Positions 32,787-37,913 of a DNA stretch of 37,913 bases are shown here, in pieces; positions within the stretch are counted from its first letter, which is position 1, and every line of letters begins with the position of its first letter. The stretch covers positions 1-37,913 of the forward strand of contig OMYE01000008.1 of assembly GCA_900315145.1 (NCBI GenBank). The letters run 5' to 3'. The notes under the pieces were generated by a model. That model had not been told where the DNA came from and did not search any database. It worked only from the letters and a program-made list of their open reading frames with translations. The translations under genes were made by a program, and so were the position numbers. Source of the DNA: an uncultured Pseudomonadota bacterium. GTDB taxonomy: Bacteria; Pseudomonadota; Gammaproteobacteria; Enterobacterales; Succinivibrionaceae.

Positions 32787-32819
32787 TCTTTTATAGTTTG
32801 TAGCATAAATTTTTCTAGA

Positions 32820-32855
32820 AAAAAGCTAACACTCAAAAGAGGGTGTTAGCTTTTT
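32820..32855 (+). terminator. Rho-independent terminator after the HPr gene
   Basis: AAAAAGCTAACACTC (32820-32834) pairs with GGGTGTTAGCTTTTT (32841-32855) with one G:U. Confidence 0.92.
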
Positions 32856-33107
32856 ATGTTTTTTTTGCATGTAACTATAGTAATATTTTGGGAAAAGTTA
32901 GATTATCCCCCAAATATGTGGGATAAAAGGCCAAAAAATAACCTTTCTTTTTATTTTTAATGCACGTATGTTATTTAAAATAGGCGTTTAACACTATTTA
33001 TTGATTGATACTTAGAAACGGATCACTTATTCAAGTGCAAAAAATTTATAAAATGAATGATGTTTAAGCTCAAGTTATAATTTATAAAGTATAGGGATGG
33101 TAACTAT

Positions 33108-33662
33108 ATGTCGAACAAAATTCTGATTCTGCCAAATTTTGCTGAGCAGGAACTTCCTAGCGAAGGTTTAGATCGTTATGATTGTATTTTTTTACTAACT
33201 GAAGATCAAGACAATCTGCCATTCAAAGTTGTTAAGAACTTGATGAATATTGCTAAAACTCAGCAGGTAGATATAGACTTCCTTGAAATTCCTCATAAAA
33301 CTGAAAATGAGTTGTTTCTGAATTTGGCATTTACTATTGCTAGAATGGTAGCTGCCGATGCTAATACTCAGGTTACATTTGTTACTGAAAATAGAAATTA
33401 CGACAATCTGGTTGATGCTGCTAAAGGAAATGGTTTTGCAGTTGCAAGAGCTGAAGGCTTTTCACGTATAAGTGCAATTCCATCAGGTCCTAGCCAGATT
33501 CAGAATCCTTTGAAACCGACCGAAGTAGCAAATTCAAAGCCTGCTGCGAAGGTTGAAGAAGTTCGCCATGAACCTCAGCCGGCACCAGCTAAGGAAGAAA
33601 GCAAGTCTTCCGGTGATAAGAATAAGAAACTTATAGCTTCTTTATTAAATGGTAAAAGTTAA
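33108..33662 (+). CDS. Hypothetical protein with divergent PIN-like (NYN/LabA-like) domain
   Basis: I do not recognise a named gene. Residues 1-120 have the alternating strand-helix layout of PIN-like domains: a start strand (KILILPNF), a middle strand before KTENELFLNLAFTIARMVA, and VTFVTENRNYDNLVDAAKGNGFAVARA, which resembles the D-x-x-x-D-x-L-[IV]-x-x-x-x-x-x-G segment of NYN/LabA-like proteins. The acidic residues expected at the first two catalytic positions are not there, so it may be inactive. Residues 126-184 are a Pro/Ala/Glu/Lys-rich, probably disordered tail ending in a short helix (KKLIASLLNG). A single-gene unit with its own terminator. Confidence 0.6.
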   Translation: MSNKILILPNFAEQELPSEGLDRYDCIFLLTEDQDNLPFKVVKNLMNIAKTQQVDIDFLEIPHKTENELFLNLAFTIARMVAADANTQVTFVTENRNYDNLVDAAKGNGFAVARAEGFSRISAIPSGPSQIQNPLKPTEVANSKPAAKVEEVRHEPQPAPAKEESKSSGDKNKKLIASLLNGKS

Positions 33663-33685
33663 TACTTTTTAAGTTTTTTGTATGG

Positions 33686-33714
33686 AAAGCAACCATGTTT
33701 GGTTGCTTTTTTTT
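33686..33714 (+). terminator. Rho-independent terminator
   Basis: AAAGCAACC (33686-33694) pairs with GGTTGCTTT (33701-33709), loop ATGTTT, followed by T's. It ends the PIN-like gene. Confidence 0.92.
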
Positions 33715-34170
33715 ATGTGTGTGAGGTTGATATATGGTAGTTTTTCTGCTTTATTAGATGGTCGTGATTGATGATTATAGGTCATAAGAATATATAGTGT
33801 TTGAGAAAAAAAAGAATAGATAATTTTACTTTTTACAGAAAGATACGGTTTTTTGTAGATTTTTTGGAAGTCAATATAAACGATAATTAAAATAAAATTT
33901 AGATTATACGTATATGAGGCGAGTAAGATGATTTAATTGGCGTACAATAGGAATGAAATAAGAAATGCTCCATTATTGAGATGATACCTTGATATCTTGT
34001 GTAGACATTATCTGGTAGATATACTAAACTCTCGATAATTTAGATTATTAAAAATAAATGTAAAAATGCACAAAACCAAAAGTACAAAGGAAATAGTTAA
34101 TAACATTTAGAAAAGCACGCACATTGATATGTTAATGATTATTTTTAAACAAACATTGGGAGAATAATTA
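33715..34170. other. Intergenic region upstream of the metal-transport genes
   Basis: I find no gene in these 456 bases on either strand. It is AT-rich and contains the Zur-like palindrome at 34090-34110 and, at its right end, GGGAG (34158-34162), the ribosome site of the small ORF at 34171. Confidence 0.5.
34090..34110. promoter_or_regulatory. Zur-like operator candidate
   Basis: GAAATAGTTAATAACATTTAG is an AT-rich imperfect palindrome similar to the proteobacterial Zur consensus half-site GAAATGTTAT. It lies 80 bases before the small ORF and 180 before the ABC ATPase gene. No regulator gene is in the window, so this is an inference from sequence likeness and context. Confidence 0.3.
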
Positions 34171-34266
34171 ATGAAGTCTTTCTTTTTAATGAATGTTTAC
34201 ACGAAGCTTGGTATTGTGGTTGTGATACTATGTTTGCTAGGTTTTTCCATTTATTCAATTTTATGA
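34171..34266 (+). CDS. 31-residue single-span membrane peptide
   Basis: This short frame encodes a polar N-terminus (MKSFFLMNVYTKLG) followed by a hydrophobic helix (IVVVILCLLGFSIYSIL) up to the stop. A GGGAG ribosome site lies 8 bases before the ATG. It ends 24 bases before the ABC ATPase gene, which has no obvious ribosome site of its own, so translation may be coupled. It could be a small membrane component or regulator of the transporter, or a leader peptide. It is too short for family assignment. Confidence 0.5.
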   Translation: MKSFFLMNVYTKLGIVVVILCLLGFSIYSIL

Positions 34267-34290
34267 ATAAGCATAATTTGATAAAAAAAA

Positions 34291-35013
34291 ATGTTGAAGC
34301 TAGATAATTTAACCATTGGATATAATAAGCATCCTGTTATTCACCACATTAATATGCATATAGAAAAAGGAACCTCTGTTGCTGTTATAGGACCTAACGG
34401 ATGTGGAAAATCATCATTGCTGAAAGGAATAATGTCTTTTATTAAACCAATGGAAGGCAGAATTGAATGTAGCATTCCCCAAAATAATATTGCTTATTTA
34501 CCGCAGAGTTCAACAGTAGATAAAACATTTCCAATGACTACATTTGAGCTGGTTGCTTCAGGTTTGTTTTATAAAAAGAGTTTTCTTTCTTCTGTTGGAA
34601 AAGAAGATAAAATCCAGGTAAATAAAGCATTGGAGAAGGTCGGATTACTTGGAATGGCCGATGAACCTTTAAAATCACTTAGTGGAGGACAGCTTCAAAA
34701 ATCATTATTTGCCAGGTTGATGATTCAAGACTCAGAACTGATTTTATTGGATGAACCCTTTAATGCAGTCGATTATAAGACCACTGCCGAATTATTAAAA
34801 ATAATAAAAATGTGGATAAGTGAAGGAAAAACTATTGTTGCTGTTTTACATGATTTATCCCAGGTTAGAGATTATTTTGCCTACACGGCAATTTTATCAA
34901 GAGAGCTTATTGCATATGGAAAAACAAAAAATGTGCTTAATAATGAGAACATAGAAAAAGCCTTTAATAACACATTTTACCCCCATAAGAATGCAGTCAT
35001 CTGCAATAAATAA
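34291..35013 (+). CDS. Zinc/manganese ABC transporter ATP-binding protein
   Basis: This ATPase powers import by the adjacent ABC-3-family permease. The 240-residue protein has Walker A GPNGCGKSS, signature LSGGQLQK, Walker B LILLDEPF and the switch histidine in VLHDLSQ. The FPMTTFELVASG segment after the Q-loop is typical of ZnuC/MntA/AdcC ATPases. Its stop codon overlaps the permease ATG. Zinc or manganese cannot be distinguished here. No gene for the usual binding protein (ZnuA type) is nearby. Confidence 0.9.
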   Translation: MLKLDNLTIGYNKHPVIHHINMHIEKGTSVAVIGPNGCGKSSLLKGIMSFIKPMEGRIECSIPQNNIAYLPQSSTVDKTFPMTTFELVASGLFYKKSFLSSVGKEDKIQVNKALEKVGLLGMADEPLKSLSGGQLQKSLFARLMIQDSELILLDEPFNAVDYKTTAELLKIIKMWISEGKTIVAVLHDLSQVRDYFAYTAILSRELIAYGKTKNVLNNENIEKAFNNTFYPHKNAVICNK

Positions 35014-35897
35014 TGTTTATGTTATCTAGTATGTACGACATTTTAATAACTCCCTTATTTGACTATGATTTTATGCAAAAAGCATTCATAGCTCTGGTTT
35101 GTTTAAGTTTGAGTTCTCCGTTAATAGGTGTATTTTTAACCTTGAAAAAAATGAGTTTAAGTGGTGATGCCATTTCTCATGCTATTCTTCCCGGAGCTGC
35201 GGCCGGTTTTATGTTTTCCGGACTGTCGGTTACAGCTATGACTATTGGAGGAATGCTTGCGGGTATTATTGTAATAACTATGTCCAGTATTTTTTCAAGA
35301 GTTAGCAAGAGTAGTGAAGAGAGTAATCTGGCTGTATTTTATTTATTGAGCCTTGCTCTAGGGGTTCTTATTGTTTCTCTTAATGGTTCAAACAGGGACT
35401 TACAACATTTTTTATTTGGTTCGGTATTTGCTATAGGAGATCCAACGGTAATTCTGCTGGGAATATGTACTGCTGTTACGTTAGTAGTACTGGCTCTAAT
35501 CAGCAGGCCTCTTATACTAGATATAGTTGACCCTCTTTTTTTAGCATCAATAAGCAAGGTTGGCGGTGTTGTGAATCTAGTATTCATGATTCTTGCTGTA
35601 TTTAATTTGGTATGTAGTTTTCAGGCTATAGGGACATTGATGTCTGTCGGTATAATGATTATTCCTGCTGCAAGTGCTAAATTCTGGAGTTACAGATTAA
35701 CTACCATTCTGATAATAAGTTTTGTATTTGCAATGTTTTCTTCTTATATGGGGCTTTTGCTGTCATATCACTATAATGTGCCATGTAGCCCTGCAATTAT
35801 TATTTCTCTCGGTGTGTGGTATATACTTTCCTTTGTCTTTGGTACTCATAAAGGCATAATAAAGAATTTCATAAAAGGTAAACATTATGAAAATTGA
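35013..35897 (+). CDS. Zinc/manganese ABC transporter permease (ABC-3 family)
   Basis: The 294-residue protein has about eight to nine hydrophobic segments and the ABC-3 family motif FLTLKKMSLSGDAISHAILPGAAAGF (about 42-67), followed by SSIFSRVSKSSEESNLAVFY. It resembles MntB/ZnuB-type permeases that dimerise and import metal delivered by a binding protein. It overlaps the ATPase gene by one base. The first seven residues (MFMLSSM) contain three candidate Met starts. Confidence 0.9.
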   Translation: MFMLSSMYDILITPLFDYDFMQKAFIALVCLSLSSPLIGVFLTLKKMSLSGDAISHAILPGAAAGFMFSGLSVTAMTIGGMLAGIIVITMSSIFSRVSKSSEESNLAVFYLLSLALGVLIVSLNGSNRDLQHFLFGSVFAIGDPTVILLGICTAVTLVVLALISRPLILDIVDPLFLASISKVGGVVNLVFMILAVFNLVCSFQAIGTLMSVGIMIIPAASAKFWSYRLTTILIISFVFAMFSSYMGLLLSYHYNVPCSPAIIISLGVWYILSFVFGTHKGIIKNFIKGKHYEN

Positions 35898-36023
35898 TTG
35901 TTGTTTAAGTTTAATATAGTAGCCTACTTAATTGATAAATGCCTTTTCTTTTGCTGATGAAAGATTGTAATAAATACAGTTATACATAGAGAGAATGAGT
36001 GTTTGATTTACAAAAGATAATAC

Positions 36024-36056
36024 TGACAGTACCAAAGACAGGTAATGGTACTGTCA
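36024..36056. terminator. Perfect 10-bp hairpin, convergent terminator
   Basis: TGACAGTACC (36024-36033) pairs exactly with GGTACTGTCA (36047-36056). It lies between the rightward permease gene and the leftward lgt. T-runs are weak on both sides, so it may be a partly Rho-assisted bidirectional terminator. Confidence 0.6.
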
Positions 36057-36074
36057 ATCTGTAAGGAGAGTTCT

Positions 36075-36887
36075 TTACGATTTGTTTTTTATTATGGTGC
36101 TACAATCATTTTTTAATTTATTCAAAGTTATACTGAGAATACACAGAAGAATACCTGCTCCAATAAAAGGGAGACTCAGATACTGACCTACGGTCAAGGT
36201 ATTATCTGTTGTATAGCTTGCCTGTTCCGGCTTAAAGTATTCCAAAAAGATTCTGACAATAAAAACCAGGATAAGGAACATGCCAAGAATAAATCCGGAT
36301 CCCCTTTTTGTGTATTTTTGATAAAGAATATATAAGAATAGTGAAATAATGAAATAAGAGACAGATTCATATAACTGAACAGGATGTCTTGCAAAGTTAT
36401 CAATTCTGTCAAATATCACGCCATAATCACCATTGGTTTTATTTCCGTAGATTTCTGAGTTAAAGAAATTTCCCAGACGAATCATACCTCCTACAAAAGC
36501 TGTTGGAATACATAGTAGATCGGCAAGGTTCATAAAATTAAATTTATTAATTCTACAGAATAATAAGGTAGAAATAATAAGACCTATACCGCCACCATGA
36601 CTTGCTAAGCCCCCGTTCCATATTTTAATAATTTCAATTGGATTATTGAAATAATACTGCGGATCATAAAAAATACAGTGGCCGAGTCGGGCTCCTATAA
36701 CTGTTCCTGCCAGCATGTAGAACAACAATGAATCTAGTTTGTCTGTATTTAAGTTCTTCTTTTTAAAGTTAATATAGGTAAAACAGTAACCTAAAAGAAA
36801 ACCTGTAGCAAAAAGTACCCCATACCATCTCAAAGAAATTGAAGAGATGGAAAAAATAACGGGATCAGCATTCCAATGAAATAACAT
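36075..36887 (-). CDS. lgt: Phosphatidylglycerol-prolipoprotein diacylglyceryl transferase
   Basis: Lgt adds diacylglycerol to the lipobox cysteine of prolipoproteins, such as the PqiC-like protein here. The 270-residue membrane protein has ISLRWYGVLFATGFLLGY, RLGHCIFYDPQYYF, GGLASHGGGIGL (H97 being the conserved His), GGMIRLGNFFNSEIYG (the Lgt signature, about 133-148) and RHPVQLYE. thyA, often next to lgt in gammaproteobacteria, is absent. The ATG follows GAGTGA. Confidence 0.97.
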   Translation of the reverse strand: MLFHWNADPVIFSISSISLRWYGVLFATGFLLGYCFTYINFKKKNLNTDKLDSLLFYMLAGTVIGARLGHCIFYDPQYYFNNPIEIIKIWNGGLASHGGGIGLIISTLLFCRINKFNFMNLADLLCIPTAFVGGMIRLGNFFNSEIYGNKTNGDYGVIFDRIDNFARHPVQLYESVSYFIISLFLYILYQKYTKRGSGFILGMFLILVFIVRIFLEYFKPEQASYTTDNTLTVGQYLSLPFIGAGILLCILSITLNKLKNDCSTIIKNKS

Positions 36888-37151
36888 GACGTCACTCGTT
36901 TGATATGTTTAATGTTTAAAATAATAAAATGATTACCATATATAACTAGAAGCAAAAATGCTTCCCCGGTGAATCACTTCAGTTCCAAAAGAAATGATAT
37001 AAGCTTATGCTAAATGCTAAGCTTGATTTCTTTATTTTATAAATCATGATGATAACTGATAACAACAGTTTATCTGTGGTATTGTAAGAGGAAAAGTCTG
37101 ATTTGATAATAACTTTTTTTAAAGGTAAAATTTAAAAGGAGGTTTTGTATT
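36888..37151. other. lgt / membrane-protein divergent spacer with inverted repeat
   Basis: An imperfect palindrome spans 36991-37030: GAAAT ... AAGCTTA (37001-37007) pairs with TAAGCTT (37018-37024) ... ATTTC. It could be an operator or a structured leader. The strong ribosome site AAAGGAGG lies at 37136-37143, just before the next gene. Confidence 0.4.
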
Positions 37152-37535
37152 ATGGAATATGCAGAAAATATTAGATTATTTATGATAACTGGCGGAATAA
37201 CAATGTTTCTGCTAGGAGGCATTTTGTGTTTTATAGCACTTACATTCAGATATGGTGTTTTATGCACATTACTGGCGAATATATTATTCGTCGGAATAAT
37301 AGTTTTTCCAAAACAGATAAATCAGTTTATTACAAATTACCAGATGATTGAATTTTTTAATCATGATCCTTCAGTTATTCGTGTTAAGGCGGTGATTGCC
37401 GCATTGGTTGTTATGATTTTTCTGTGGGGATTGAGATGGTTAAAGCATTTTATAATTGAAGGTGTGTTCTATTTTCTGTTCCCTAATGTTATAAAACCAC
37501 AGACGGTTGCCAAACTTAAAGTAGAGAAAAGTTAA
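37152..37535 (+). CDS. Small hypothetical membrane protein
   Basis: The 127-residue protein has three hydrophobic spans: about 10-30 (LFMITGGITMFLLGGILCFIAL), 33-52 (YGVLCTLLANILFVGIIVFP) and 78-98 (VKAVIAALVVMIFLWGLRWL). A C-terminal basic tail follows. I do not recognise the family. Its AAAGGAGG ribosome site is close to ideal, which supports real translation. It precedes the rrn operon with no clear terminator. Confidence 0.75.
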   Translation: MEYAENIRLFMITGGITMFLLGGILCFIALTFRYGVLCTLLANILFVGIIVFPKQINQFITNYQMIEFFNHDPSVIRVKAVIAALVVMIFLWGLRWLKHFIIEGVFYFLFPNVIKPQTVAKLKVEKS

Positions 37536-37625
37536 AATAAAATTATAAAAATAGCTAATTTTGATTAAAAAACAAACAAAATATCAGATAAAGCTCGAAA
37601 AATTAAAAAAAATCAAAAAAAACTG

Positions 37626-37653
37626 TTGACGAAAATCAAGAAAACATTAAAAT
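37626..37653 (+). promoter_or_regulatory. Ribosomal RNA operon promoter
   Basis: TTGACG (37626-37631) and TAAAAT (37648-37653) are 16 bases apart, the short spacing typical of rrn promoters. A strongly A-rich tract just upstream (37550-37622) would suit an UP element. Confidence 0.8.
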
Positions 37654-37695
37654 ACACATCACTCGCTGAGCAGAACAGCAAAGCGAAACAAAAAA

Positions 37696-37707
37696 GTTCT
37701 TTAACAA
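37696..37707 (+). promoter_or_regulatory. rrn antitermination boxA
   Basis: GTTCTTTAACAA is one base from E. coli boxA (GCTCTTTAACAA). It is followed by CTAGACAATCTGTGTGGGCA, essentially the same as the E. coli rrn leader. NusB/NusE would load here. Confidence 0.85.
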
Positions 37708-37836
37708 CGAATCTAGACAATCTGTGTGGGCACTCGCTAGTACATTGAGCGAAGCAAAAATAAGCTTAATGAGTGAGTGTCAAGCTAAGAGCAAAGACAG
37801 TAATTCAAGAGCTAAAAAACTTAACTTTAAAAATTT

Positions 37837-37913
37837 AAAGTGAAGAGTTTGATCATGGCTCAGATTGAACGCTGGCGGCAGGCTTAATACATGCAAGTCG
37901 AACGGTAACATGA
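37837..37913 (+). rRNA. 16S ribosomal RNA, 5' end (partial)
   Basis: AAAGTGAAGAGTTTGATCAT matches the 5' end of gammaproteobacterial 16S rRNA, followed by the universal GGCTCAGATTGAACGCTGGC segment. The gene runs off the right edge. The start is set by alignment to the mature E. coli 5' end. Confidence 0.97.

Overview
The window is a low-GC gammaproteobacterial chromosome segment around the replication origin. It runs from dnaN/dnaA through the rpmH-rnpA-yidD-yidC-mnmE cluster, mnmG-rsmG-parA-parB and the F1Fo ATP synthase operon, and ends at the 5' end of a 16S rRNA gene. Gene content, the E. coli-like rrn leader, EarP plus an Arg32-type EF-P, and the strong AT richness suggest a host-associated gammaproteobacterium, possibly Succinivibrionaceae. 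That family placement is an inference from gene order and style, not a search result.

Layout. 1-1473: left edge with a possible partial leftward gene, two tandem 89-bp hairpin repeats, a perfect parS site and decayed ORF fragments. 1474-5761: recF, dnaN and dnaA, all leftward, with a second parS inside the recF coding sequence. 5762-6262: divergent spacer with two perfect DnaA boxes and a near-consensus promoter for rpmH. 6263-10107: rpmH, rnpA, yidD, yidC and mnmE (ribosome, RNase P, membrane insertion, tRNA modification). 10253-13838: leftward pqiA-pqiB-pqiC, an inter-membrane lipid transport system. 14047-15767: earP and efp, the arginine-rhamnosylation branch of EF-P modification. 15823-17142: a 1.3-kb, extremely AT-rich gene-free region, the better candidate for oriC. 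17143-21332: mnmG-rsmG-parA-parB, mostly overlapping. 21889-29143: atpB-atpE-atpE-atpF-atpH-atpA-atpG-atpD-atpC. 29351-32786: glmU, nfo, an orphan ModA-like binding protein and an HPr-like protein. 33108-35897: a divergent PIN-like protein, a 31-residue membrane peptide and an ABC metal importer (ATPase and permease, no binding protein). 36075-37535: leftward lgt and a small membrane protein. 37626-37913: rrn promoter, boxA and the first 77 bases of 16S rRNA.

The most unusual content is in the ATP synthase operon. Subunit a (atpB) is 452 residues instead of about 270. It carries about 123 extra residues, with four predicted membrane helices, inserted exactly between the two helices that bear the essential Arg (R267, E. 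coli R210) and Gln (Q432, E. coli Q252). It also has a second insertion with four evenly spaced cysteines in its N-terminal, periplasmic part. The c subunit is encoded twice in tandem: the proteins differ at only two residues, but 26 codons differ synonymously. No atpI is present upstream. Together these point to a remodelled Fo motor.

Segregation and replication functions are clustered: ParA/ParB in the right half, two parS sites near the left edge, and two regions that could serve as origin. Hand-counted base skew favours an origin near 16-17 kb over one at the dnaA-rpmH spacer.
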